64,000 nt of DNA, from assembly GCA_012934845.2 (NCBI GenBank), contig WNNJ02000777.1, forward strand, positions 1-64,000. Reading direction: 5' to 3'. The translations under genes were made by a program, and so were the position numbers. Of this stretch, positions 41,562 to 52,535 are shown piece after piece. The DNA comes from Pomphorhynchus laevis (lineage: Eukaryota > Acanthocephala > Palaeacanthocephala > Echinorhynchida > Pomphorhynchidae). Under the pieces are notes generated by a model, which did not search any database, was not told the origin of the DNA, and worked only from the letters and a program-made list of their open reading frames with translations. Each line of letters starts with the position of its first letter. Within the stretch, counting starts at the first letter, position 1.

Positions 41562-43870
41562 AGCCATCACCAATAAGGGAATGCGCCATCCTGAAGGAGA
41601 GTATTCCCGAAGTGGAAGAACATCACCCCTCCATATTCACAGAAATTGATGAAGAGCGGAGTGTGAGGGCTGCAAAGCTAAACAAAGGATGTGCAGGTCC
41701 CTCGGGATTGGATGTACCTGCATGGCTATACATGCTTACCCATTTCAATAGACATTCAAACTCACTAGCCCTTGCTCTAGCAGAATTTAGCATTCGGATT
41801 ACTTCAGAAAGAGTAAATGCGGAAGTAATCAAGGCGTTCACAGCCTGTAGATTGTTGGCGTTAGTAAAGAAAATAGGAGGGATAAGACCAATCGGAATTG
41901 CCAATGTAGCTCGCCGAATAGTTGCCAAAACGATACTGAAGGTCATCAGCAAGATTATATACAAGTGACAGCGAGAAACACTTAACTATGTGCAGCACAA
42001 CCAAGTGGAATTGAGCACGCAGTGCACTCTCTAAGAGAAACATACTATTCATGTCCGAGCTATGGAATATTAGCCATCAACGCGAGAATGCGTTTTATTT
42101 AATCAATCGACAGGTGGCGTTAATAAACATGAATCACATATGTCCCGTACTGGCAATCATCCTTGCAAATACATACTTCAATGATTCCTGTCTAGCCATG
42201 GAGGTGAAGACAATATGGTAAAAAGAAGGTTTCACACAAGGCGATCCCTTAGCCATGTCCGCGTTTGCAATGGCGTCCATGCCGCTGATTAACTTGATAA
42301 AACATCGTGCGCCTTCATTAACCCAAAAATTGTTCGAAGATGATGCAAACTTTGTGGGATCTATAGAGGACTTACGTATAGCATGGCAAACAGTGACATA
42401 TTTTGGGCCAATATTCGGGTACAGTGTAAACCCAAGCAAAATACAGTTGCTGTTGCATCAACCGTTCACGCATTATGCTGAGTAAATTAGAGACATTCAA
42501 GTGAAACTAGATGGAATAGAAGTGCTGGGTAGCCCAATCGGAACTGACACATTCATTGAAAAATGTATTGAAAACAAAGTGAAAAAGTGGTCAAATTTGA
42601 TAATCCGGTTATCGCAAGTTGGAAACAGATCCACATTCGGCTTATTTTGGTCTCGTGTTGTCATTGCAATGGAAATTGACATACCTGTTAAGAACTACGC
42701 ATTGCAAGAAGGAACAATTGCAAGGGCTATGGGAGGCAGTGGTGGGTCTTCTACTTCCGACTCTAACTCGACAGCATCTAGATAAAGACATCATAGCATT
42801 GTTGTCGATGCCATTTAGCCTTGGTGGAGTTGGAATAATTGATCCAACTTATATTCACGACATCGAATTCGAATGTTCACGCACAGTTTCTGACTCGTAC
42901 TCAATGAATTTACAGGGCGAGGCATTATGGAATAAACAGAACCAGAGGAAGAAGACGTCTTCTAATCGTAGGCAGTCGACTTACAGGGCAAAATTGAAAA
43001 GCATTATTCAGTCACTTTCCGACACGACAAAATTAGCCAGAGAACATGCGACCATGAGCGGTGCATCTGTCTGGTTGAACGCTCTCCCTTTAACAAAAGA
43101 AAATCAACATCTCTCAGCAAACGAATTGATGCGATGTGCACTCGATATGGTTGGAACCCGGCAGATTTTTAGGAGGTAATTGTGTTTGTGGGACACGGAT
43201 TACGCTCAGTCACGCTCTCTCGTGCAAACGAGGATGTCTCTAGATAATTCACCACAACGCAATCAGAGACCTTTTTGCTGTCGAACTAGCGGACGTATGT
43301 CATGGAATAGAAATCGAGCCTCTACTAAAACCAATTTCCTCTCAGACAATCTTCGAACACAGTACAACTTGTCGTAACTGCGAATGAGATTGGATGTGGT
43401 ATGCTCCGGACTATTTAGAATATTCGAGCAGGCGTTCTTCGACGTCAGCATTTTCAATTCGCATGCTCAATCTTGCTCGCACTCGCCCGCTTCAGCATTC
43501 CAATACCACGAACATCGCAAACGAGCCCAGTATTAGGAACGCACGACCATCATCGAACACAGCAACTTCCAACCCCTGATTTTCGAATATACAGGTGTTG
43601 CGGCTCCGGCCGCAAGTCATTTGATCAAAAGAATCGCAACACTAAAAGCAGAACAAGGTCGTCGGACATATAGCGAGGAGATCCGCAAAATGAGGATCAA
43701 AATCGCATTTGAACTAGCCAGAGCCACGTCTGCTCGCATTAGGGCACCACGATCTACCAGAGGTAGCCCTATTTGACCATGCGAGAGATTGCAGTGATAA
43801 GTAGCAAGAAGATTTATGACTGTGTTGTGATTTTATTTTTGGTTTTATTAGAATAATAATGTTTCAAAAA
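41562..43870 (+). mobile_element. LINE family E copy E3, 5' truncated and degenerate
   Basis: It starts inside the region before the RT (PIRECAILKESIPEVEEHH), then KGCAGPSGLDVPAWLYMLTHF, CRLLALVKKIGGIRPIGIANVARR. After a broken stretch (41970-42250): EGFTQGDPLAMSAFAMASMPLI with a mutated active site (FEDDANFVG), VLGSPIGTDTFIEK, PFSLGGVGIIDPTYI, then the nuclease part in shifted frames (43180-43780). There are many stops and shifts. The 3' tail (AATAATGTTTCAAAAAAAG) lies at 43850-43870. Confidence 0.82.
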
Positions 43871-43889
43871 AAGTTTTCCTCGTCATCAG

Positions 43890-43975
43890 AAGCATTATCA
43901 GAAGCGAGTATTATCAGAAGCGAGTATTATCAGAAGCGAGTATTATCAGAAGCGAGTATTATCAGAAGCGAGATA
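43890..43975 (+). repeat. 16-bp tandem repeat, about 5 units
   Basis: Unit AGAAGCGAGTATTATC, about five times, between the E3 tail and the E4 body. Confidence 0.9.
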
Positions 43976-45925
43976 TATACAAAAGATAAAGGTCGATGAG
44001 TTATCACGCAGGAACCACAAGAAGGATACGAATAGAAGAAATCGAATCATCAATATGACTAAAAACGGATTACTTAGCAGGGCGTCGAGACTACTAGAAA
44101 ATCAGCAAAGGCGTGGTGTCCTCGATTTGAACGAAGACATTCAAGGTAAGTCTGTGCTGGAGAGACTTATAGATCTACATCCTGAAAGAAAAACTGCTGA
44201 ATCTGAACTATCGACCAAATCGGCAGATGAAAACACTGTTGAACACCATCTTACCCGATTCCTTGAAATATCTTCGAGCAACGCTGTAAAAGCAGCAAAA
44301 TTAACAAAATGCTCAGTTGGTCCGTCAGGAACTGACTCTCGCGAATGGAATAAATTCTTAACAGAATTTGGGATTTATTCGACAAGGTTGGCTGCCAGCC
44401 TAAGCGATCTCATCAAAATATCAACTAAAATATAGCCTGAAACATGTCTTACAGCGTTTACAGCGAGCAGGCTTATTGTACTTGACAAAAATCATGGAAT
44501 ACGTCCGATAGGCGTTGGGAAGGTGCTGAGAAGAATAGTAGGACGGGTAATTTTGGAATGTGTCGGGGGAGATGTTATCAATCTTTGTGGTTCAAAACAA
44601 CTTTGTGCAGGGCAGGAGTATGGAACTGAAAGAGCAATTCACGCAATGCGTAAGTCTTTCAATCGCTCTGACCGGAACCACATCTTACTCCTGGATGCGT
44701 CTAATGCATTCAATCGATTGAAGAGATCATTAACTTTGTCGAACATAAAATACCTATGCCCATCATTATACACAATACTCAATAACACATACAGGAAACC
44801 GGCTATCATGACAGTATAAGGAATGTTGATCGAATCAAAAGGGGGATTCACACAGGGTGATCCTTTGTCAATGGCGGCATATGCGACTGCTTCTATACCA
44901 CTGATAAATCAAATACAGAAAATGGTTCCAGAAGTAGTACAAAGCTGGTATGCGGACGACTGTGTTTATTGTTGATCAATGGAGCAACTGGAAGTTATAT
45001 GGAAGGAAAAATATCGTATCGGACCCTCAATTGGATACTATCTCAATCCGAAGAAATGTGTCCTTCGTTCTCACCAAGGGAACTTGGAATGCTCCCCAAC
45101 TATGCTAGAAGCAGGAATACAAATACGGCAATATGGTGTCAAATACTTGGGCGGCTACATTGGCCAACATGAATATACGCGACAACAGATAGCCTATGAA
45201 ATCCAGAAAAGGACAAAGGCTGCAGATGTATTAAAAGAAATTTCTCATTACGATGCCTTCGCTGCCTTTACGTTACTCACAAAGTGTATACAACATAAAC
45301 AAAATTGTGTCTTGAGAATGACAAAGATAGATGAACTACAACTCGAAGGTTGGCAGAACACGTTATTGAAAGAGACGGTACCATCAATTCTGAAGCGAGA
45401 CAGCCTAGATGAAGAACTGTGTGGGCTTTTAACACTTACTTCAAAACAAGAAGGTATGGGCATTCGTGATGCGTCACGAAAAAGTTCGTCAGAATTCGAT
45501 AACTCTAACCGAATCTGCACAGCTTACGAGCAAAACGAACAAGACTATTCTCGACGATTAAAAGAGATACGTGATGCTGTTAGAAAAGAAAATATCGAGA
45601 AAAACAGAAATTTACATCTTGATCTTATTCAAAATTCCGAAAAAAACTTGAAGTCGATTTGTACAAACGCAGCGCAAACTGGAGCGTCTTCTTGGATAAC
45701 CACATATGGAAACGTTGATGACCTGTGGCTGAACACGACGGAATTTCATAATGCAGTGGCAAACAGATACAGTTTGTCAATACCACTCGTCAATTAGTGT
45801 GCTTGTGACTCAGTCAACAGCATGGTACACGCTCTCTTCTGTAAATTACACGATCTCACATTTGTTCGTCACAACATCATTGTTAACGAGCTTAACGATC
45901 TTAGCAGAAAGCAAGTATAAAAAGC
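43976..45925 (+). mobile_element. LINE family E copy E4, left part
   Basis: One frame from 44055 to 45797 with three in-frame stops (TAG 44433, TAA 44817, TGA 44973). VGPSGTDSREWNKFL, LIVLDKNHGIRPIGVGKVLRR, KQLCAGQEYGTERAI, LLDASNAFNRLKRSLTL, GGFTQGDPLSMAAYA, active site YADD in SWYADDCVY, KYLGGYIGQHEY. A further stop at 45797 precedes the zinc knuckle (CACDSVNSMVHALFC, RHNIIV). The N-terminal part is missing. LINE D interrupts it at about 45925. Confidence 0.85.
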
Positions 45926-48900
45926 AAGACTCAAATACATTGGATGCCTCTACAGGTAGATCATTCAATCCTTCCTCCGCCGCTCATAAGTCATTGGTAA
46001 TTTCAAATATTTCATATGTGGATAATAAATGTTTAAGAAATATTGTCCATTACTCCTCCCCATTGTGGTCGGCTCTTGAGCGACGTAGCGAGGATTATCA
46101 GTCATACATACCGATATCGATGGCTCAGCAGACTCTACCCTTAAGCTTAGAATGTTTGTTATTATATACGAACGCCCGTAGTCTTCTTCCAAAAATTGAC
46201 GAATTAAAACTCCGCATTGAGAATTCGCATCCGCTATTAGTTGCTATTACTGAAACATGGCTTCATGATAGAATTACTGATGCTGAGATCTGGATTGAAA
46301 ATTATACATCTTATCGAGTTGACAGATCTATCTGCAAGGGTGGTGGAGTGATTATCTATGTGCATAATAGTTTAGTGTTTAAATTGCTAGATGTACGAGC
46401 GTCTGATGGAATCGAGTTATTGTGGGGTAGTGTGTCTCTTCCTACCCTTGGTTCAGTGACTTTAGGCTTAATCTATCGCAATCCCACTTCAGATGTCTGT
46501 TGCTTGATCGATTACATTCTAGAGTTTGGTTCCAAACCAAATCTTTTTATAGTTGGTGATTTCAACTTAGCGACAGTAGATTGGAACACCTACACATCTT
46601 CTGTGTGTAGTCCGTCCACATCATTATTTCTTGATATGATTAACTCGCTAAACCTTACCCAACATGTTTCAAAATTTACCCGATTTTCCCAAGAAAATCA
46701 ATCGCTACTTGATATTTGTCTAACATCGAATAAATACATTATACACAAAGTTACGTACTCCGATCCTTTGGGTAGGTCAGATCACTGTGTTCTCAATTTC
46801 TACTCAGATTTTACACGTCCTTCAGCTTGTAGATTACAACAGAATTCTTTAAATTATTTTAAAACTAACTTCGAACTTGTGCGTCAGAATCTATTAAGTA
46901 TTTCATGGCTCAGTCCGTTTTATGTTGGGGTTGATAAGGCATGCTATCAGTTAGAAGCCACCCTTATGGAATTACTCATACGATTTTCGCCCCGTAAAAC
47001 CGTTGCAAATCGTATACACCATAAACCTTGGTTTGACAAAGAGTTAAGGAATGCTTTAAAATTAAAAAAAAATGAAATTCCAGTTGTTTTCTAATAATAG
47101 TATTGATTACTGTAGGTATAAAGAGGCCAGAAATCGGTTCACATTTCTTAAACGCTTCAAACAATGTCAATTTGAAGAGAAAATTGCTCAAATGTCAATT
47201 CATAATCCTAAATCCGTATTCAATTATGCTAATTTCAACAACAAAAATAAACACATTGGTTCACTTGTTGATACTGATGGTTGCACATTGATTAAATATG
47301 ATGACATAGCGAATGCTTTCGCTCAACATTTTTGCATAGGAGTTCGTAAATCCTCCTCCGTCACCAATGCCTCGTACTGTCCATCGAATATAAACATTCT
47401 TCAGATGTTTTCTGTTAATGATGTAGTGCTAGAGCTCAAGCGGCTTAAATCGTCAGGTTCTATTTGTCCTGATCGTTTACCACCGGTATTTCTCAAGAAT
47501 ATCGCTGATGTTATCGGCATACCACTATATTGGATTTGTGTCGCCTCCTTGTACTTCGGTTGTGTCCCGATGAATTGGAAACTTTCGTTGATAAGGCCCA
47601 TTTTGAAGAAAGGTGATCCATCTTCAGTTGAAAATTATCGCCCGATAAGTCTAACGTGTGTATTCTGTCGAGTTTTGGAAAGGATAATATACCGCATTCT
47701 AAGCGATTATCTAGAATCCAACAAATTATTGTGTAACAATCAACATGGATTTCGAAGGGATCGCTCAACAATCACTAATCTCTTGATTGCCCAGAATAGC
47801 TGGGGTTCGTTAGTTGATAAGGGCTTTGATGTTGATATATTATTTTTTGATTTTTCAAAAGCGTTTGATATGGTTCCACATGACATCTTGATTCAGAAAA
47901 TGCGTGCTCTAAACATTGATCCACTTATTATTCGCTGGATAAAAGAATTTTTATCTAACAGATTCTATCAGGTTGTTGTAAATGGTTCTCTTTCTGATCC
48001 TTATCCGGTCAATGTTATAGTTCCGCAGGGTTCGGTCCTCGGCCCATTGTTATTCTGTATTTTCATTAATGACCTTCCTTCCATTTTGAACTCACACTCT
48101 CTTTTATATGCAGACGACCTAAAAATTTGGCAGGCTATCCGGTCAGATTCGGACACGGTGCTAGTTCAATCGGATATCGACAGCATTTCCAACTGGGCTT
48201 ATATGAATGGTCTGTCACTGAATATATCAAAGTGTGCATGTATGCGTTTACAATCACGCAGTCATAGTGTGTATCCAACTTATCATCTTGAGGATCAGAA
48301 CATTAAAGTAGTAACTCGTCTTAGCGACCTTGGAATAGTAGTTGCGAATGATTTTTCGACTAGTTGGAATACTGAGTTGGCTTGCTCGAAAGCAAATCGA
48401 ATGGTTGGGATGATTCGTAGAACTTTTAGTGTGTTGAGTCCAGTTTCATTTAGAGCACTCGCCAACGCATTTGTGATCAGTCATCTTACCTATGCATCAC
48501 AATGTTCGTTCCCAAGAACAGTATACGAGAAAAGTAGAATTGAAAATGTGCTGCGCCGGGCAACAAAGCTCGTAAATTCAGTTAAAGCCTTACCTTATAA
48601 TGAAAGGCTAAAAAAACTTGGTATGGTTTCTATAAGCGACCTTCGGTTTCGGCGAGATATGTGTTCAACATGGGAAGCTTTACACAAGGGAAATCACGTC
48701 TTAAGAGAATTGATGACTGTTCGGAAAAGTCGGGCTTTGCGTGGACACAATTTTACTTTAGCCCATCGCCGAGTTATACGCTCTAAAACTGTACAATTTG
48801 GACACCGAATCGTAGGTAAGTGGAACCGATTAAGTGAAGAAATTGTCAACTCAAGATCGGTTTCAGCATTCAAACATAAACTTTTGTGACTTTTGTTTGT

Positions 48901-48986
48901 GAGTCTTTTTTTTTCTTTACTTTTCCTTTTCTTTTTTTAACAGTGCAACTGTGAGCTTTGCTTGTCTGTTTGTCGAAATAATAATA
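45926..48986 (+). mobile_element. LINE family D (CR1-like), 5' truncated
   Basis: Inserted into E4. The flanks ATAAAAAGC (45917-45925) and ATAAAAGC (48987-48994) look like a target duplication with one slipped A. It contains ORF2 in two frames and a 3' end with hairpin ACAGT-GCA-ACTGT (48940-48952) and (TAA)n at 48977-48990. ORF1 is absent apart from perhaps its last codons. Confidence 0.88.
46100..48889 (+). pseudogene. LINE D ORF2: AP endonuclease + RT
   Basis: First frame to 47094: TNARSLLPKIDEL, ITETWLHDRIT, GGGVIIYVHNSL, IVGDFNLATVDW, GRSDHCVLNFY, then HKPWFDKELR. At an A9 run (about 47063-47071) the frame shifts; the second frame (47072-48889) is open to the end: LKRLKSSGSICPDRLP, YRPISLTCVFCRVLERII, NQHGFRRDRSTITNLL, FFDFSKAFDMVPHD, VPQGSVLGPLLF, YADD in LLYADDLKIW, LRRATKLVNS. 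A single homopolymer shift is the only break seen, so this copy is young or the run is a sequencing or slippage site. Confidence 0.88.
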
Positions 48987-49500
48987 ATAAAAGCGACAAA
49001 AGAACTACATCTTAAACCTGTTCCGAATACGATCCTTTTTGAGACAGCTACAACGACAAGAAACCTGGATGCGCGGAGTGACCTGTTGATTCATGGATTG
49101 TTTGGTGATGCGATAAGCCGGTCCTTCGTGGACGTATGTGTTTTCAATTGTTTGGCTCCGTCGTACTCTGAAACGAATGTCCTTGATCCATACAGATATC
49201 ACGAAAATAGAAAAATATCGAAATACATTAAGAGAATCCAACTGATAGAATACGGTTCCTTCCATCCGTTTATTGTCTATACAACCGGCGAAATTGGCTA
49301 TTTGGCGAATGCGATCATAAACAAGTGTCAATATTGTTACCAGCACAAGAAAGAACATATTCTGAATGGATTAAACGCGTAAGGACGAAACTATCAATGC
49401 TAATCGTCAAAGCGGTTTCAATGACTTTTGAGAAGAAAAAGTCACAGAGTCACTCAACTTTGAACGATATGGATAATCAACGAGTCTTATTGTGAAGGGC
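48987..49500 (+). mobile_element. LINE family E copy E4, right part
   Basis: It continues E4 after LINE D: KELHLKPVPNTILFETATTTRNLDARSDLLIHGLFGD, FVDVCVFN, YHENRKISKYIKRIQLIEYGSF: the PD-(D/E)xK-like nuclease (RSDLL and FVDV positions, then the KY motif). A frameshift near 49380 precedes the C-terminal helix (TKLSMLIVKAVSM). It ends at about 49500. Confidence 0.85.
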
Positions 49501-49570
49501 TATGAAAGACTTTAAAATGTCAGAACGATGAAATCAATTTTATACATTTTTTTATTTTTATTTTTATTTT

Positions 49571-49615
49571 CTCGGCGGGCCCACGAGGGGATCCTGTAAA
49601 TGTAATAAAAACAAT
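49571..49615 (+). repeat. 45-bp dispersed tail motif
   Basis: CGGCGGGCCCACGAGGGGAT..CTTGTAAATGTAATAAAAA-like sequence, shared with 52066-52110 with a few mismatches. It includes AATAAA, so it is probably the 3' end of another retroelement whose body is missing. Confidence 0.55.
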
Positions 49616-49639
49616 AATCATAAAAAATATTGAAGTGGA

Positions 49640-49795
49640 GAAAAAGTTATGTGTTCAAGTTAATTACACCACAAACATACAAGCCAAACAATATGCCACG
49701 TAGAAAGCCAAGCTCTATTGCCAAATGTTGTGGCTGCAATGGTCCAACGCGAAATGTAAAGGGTGTCGCTGTCCAAAAATAACAGAAGGCATTAA
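49640..49795 (+). mobile_element. LINE family E 5' fragment (E6)
   Basis: The ATG at 49693 starts MPRRKPSSIAKCCGCNGPTR, then VKGCRCPK: the family E N-terminal cysteine finger, with some cysteines missing. It is cut off at about 49795 by the A-b2 tail. Confidence 0.7.
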
Positions 49796-51919
49796 AAAAT
49801 ATTTATTTTAACGTGGCAAATGCGTGCCAGCGCACGCTTACATGACCACAACAAAACAAAAATGTGAATCAGGTGTCGAGAAGGTGTGAACGGAGGAGGT
49901 GTTTGAATGTGATAAAGGAGGAAGCGCGGCGGACGTCGAGAGGGAGTTGATTCCAGGCGAGTGGGGCGGCGACGAGGAAGGATCGGAGACCGTAGTTGTT
50001 GGAGTAATTAGGAACGTGGAGTAAGAGGGTATGACAGGAACGAAGCGATAGCGAGGTGGGGCGAGTGTCGTCTAAGAAAGGAAGGTTGATGAACGATGGG
50101 GAGGCGACAGCGATGAGACGAAAAGTTACGAGAAGAAGGCGGAGTTTGATGCGGATGTGGATGGTGGGCCAGGAGAGTTGGGCAAGATATGTGGATGTGT
50201 GGTCGAAGCGACGGAGACGAAAGAGCACTCGAACAGCGGAGTTGATTATTCGTTGTAGGGGTAGGATGATGGATTTTGGAGAATTTGCGAAAAGTATTAG
50301 GCAGTAATCGATTTTAGAAAAAAAGAAGCGATAAAAGAAGAGACATACAAGAACGGAAGTCGATAAGGGGGCGGATACGGCGGATGTCACGGAGAATTAA
50401 GTTAGACGAGCGGACTTTGTCACGGACGAAGGGTTTAAGGGAAAGGTGATCATCGAAATGGAAGCCTAAGAAAGTGAGATTGTGGACTATGGGGATGATC
50501 GATGAGGCAAAATATACAGTGGGAGGAGATATGTTTGGTTTACGGGGAAGGATCCACATTATTTTGGACTTTTCGGGGTTTAGAACGAGATGGAGATTGG
50601 AGAGACGCTTGTAGATAGAAGAAAGACAGTTGGAGGCAGAAATGCCGATATCGTGTATGCGATGTGCGGGTGCATGAGCATAGATTAGAATGTCATCGGC
50701 GTATTGCATGACGTTAAAGGAGTAAGGTTTGATAAATGGAGAGAGATCGCCAAGCAAAAGAGAGAAAAGCAGGGGACCTAGGACTGAACCTTGTGGGACC
50801 CCGCAAAAAATAGGGATGGGAGGGGAGGATGATGAATTAAAACAGACGCGAAAGGAACGGTCGGATAGATATTAGGCAAACCAGGCAACGGAGGTAGAAG
50901 AAAAGCCGTAATCATATCGAAGGCGAGAAAGGAGGACGGAGCTGTCGACAATGTCGAAGGTAGAGGAGAGATCGAGAGAGATAAGAACAGTATAAAAAGC
51001 CTTGTCTCGAGAAATGAGTAAGTCGTTTTAAACTTTCATGCAGACGATCTCTGTGGAGTGATTAGAGCGTAAAGCGGATTGGAAAGGAGGGTACAGATTG
51101 GATGACGAGAGATAAGCGTTGACCTGTATTAAGATAAGGCGTTCTAAGAGCTTAGAAAGAGTAGGGAGTAGTGAAATGGGGCGATAGCTAGACGGAAGGA
51201 AGGGGTCGAGCGATTTTTCTATAAGAGGGGATAAACGATTGCGGATTTCCAGTGTGAAGGGAACATAAGACTGCGGATGGACGAGTTAAACAAGGTTGTG
51301 AGAATAGAGGATATCGATGAGCATATGGATTTAAGTATGTGGGTAGGCAGGGAATCGGCAGGTGAGGTTTTGCTAGGAACGTACGTGAGAACAGATAATA
51401 CTTCGGTAGGTGAGACAGGGAGGAGATAAACGTGTTCCGGGAGAATGAGGCTAGGCGCGGTAAAGTGGGGTAGCATGGAGACCGGCGTATGAGAGAGAAA
51501 CGTGGATAATTTGGTCTGAAGAAATGACGAATAATCACTAGCATTGATGTTGCACGGCGGAGAGGAGCGAGCAAGGATTGAGTTAAAAGTATGCAATAGA
51601 GTCTTAGAGTTGAATGAAGTGATGATTTTATGCTGACAGAAGGAGTTGCATTTGGTACGTAGTAAGTTGAGATGAGACCGATGGTGTGCACGATAGGTAT
51701 CACGGAAAGACGGAGTGATCGAGGTGAAATCACGTCTGAGAGAGCGGTGATATACTCGAAAAGCATGACGGAGTAGACGCTTTGAGAGTTGGCACTGGAT
51801 GTCAAACCATGGGGAACGGTGCAAGGGACGGTGTGGGTGAGACTTGAAGGGCAAGATAAGATTGAGAATGGATGTAAGTTCAGAGTCGAAAAGAAAGGCG
51901 AGACTGTGAGGAGAGGAAT
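49796..51919 (-). mobile_element. LINE subfamily A-b copy 2, 5' truncated
   Basis: Minus-strand frames: 51950-51219 (linker, HRSPWFDIQCQLSKRLLRHAFRVYHRS, PSKTSPADSLPTHILKSIC), 50757-50314 (MQYADDILIYAHAP with catalytic YADD, NLTFLGFHFDDHLSLKPF), 50390-49869 (C-terminus). The 3' hairpin GCGTGC/GCACGC lies at 49837-49822 and an ACGTTAAAATAAATATTTTT-like tail at 49796-49812. Several frame breaks. It retains the active site that A-b1 has lost. Confidence 0.85.
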
Positions 51920-52067
51920 ATGAAGGATTTAAGGGAAAGGTGATCATCAAAATGGAAACCTAAGAAAGTGAGATTGTGGACTATGGGGATGATCGATGAG
52001 GCAAAAAATACAGTGGGAGGAGATATGTTTGGTTTACGGGGAAAGATCCACATTGTTTTGGACTTGT
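51920..52067 (-). mobile_element. LINE A-b fragment
   Basis: About 148 bp repeating 50432-50575 of A-b2 (FASSIIPIVHNLTFLGFHFDDHLSLK), abutting the 5' end of A-b2 in the same orientation and followed by the 45-bp tail motif. Confidence 0.75.
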
Positions 52068-52129
52068 CGGCGTGTCCACGAGGGTATCTTGTAAATGTAA
52101 TAAAAACAATTCTCATTATTTATATTATT

Positions 52130-52346
52130 ATATTATTTTATTATCCGATGTATTGCATAGCATACATCTAATAGCATAGCAGTGCCTCCTGCACATTTCC
52201 AATCCTTATTCTGATACATCGTTTATTATTTATTAGTCAATTTTGGCAGTGTAATGGAGTCGACATTCTTTGACGTCACCATACATAATCTATTTGCTCT
52301 ATCTTACATTAATTAAGAAAAATTATAACTGTTCTAACGAATTTCA
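52130..52346. other. Pseudoknot-element remnant and AT-rich spacer
   Basis: 52163-52222 matches the right half of the pseudoknot element (TAGCATAGCAGTGCCTCCTG, then CCTTATTCTGATACATCG) without stem 1. A short piece of the AT-rich repeat follows (to about 52245). The rest is unassigned, with no gene seen. Confidence 0.5.
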
Positions 52347-52486
52347 TTCCAGATTATTCCTGTCAGTTCCAGATTATTCCTGTCAGTTCCAGATTATTCC
52401 TGTCAGTTCCAGATTATTCCTGTCAGTTCCAGATTATTCCTGTCAGTTCCAGATTATTCCTGTCAGTTCCAGATTATTCCTGTCAG
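52347..52486 (+). promoter_or_regulatory. 5' tandem monomers of A5 (7 x 20 bp)
   Basis: Unit TTCCAGATTATTCCTGTCAG seven times without change. A6 has three units (58932-58991). The repeats sit about 50 bp before the ORF1 ATG, like the promoter monomers of mouse L1. A promoter role is inferred. Confidence 0.6.
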
Positions 52487-52535
52487 TTCCGCTCGCTACG
52501 CTCGCGGATTGAGCTCAATCTATCGATAAAAGGTC

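Noticed and set aside
50056-50307. Basic reading frames antisense to A-b (also 21711-21926, 53239-53562)
   Set aside because: They are shadows of the LINE C-terminus on the opposite strand and have no independent similarity.
52270-52512. Reading frame with LFLSVPDYSCQFQIIPVSSR-type peptide repeats
   Set aside because: It is translation of the 20-bp 5' monomers of A5 and has no start or relative elsewhere; the repeats are more likely regulatory.
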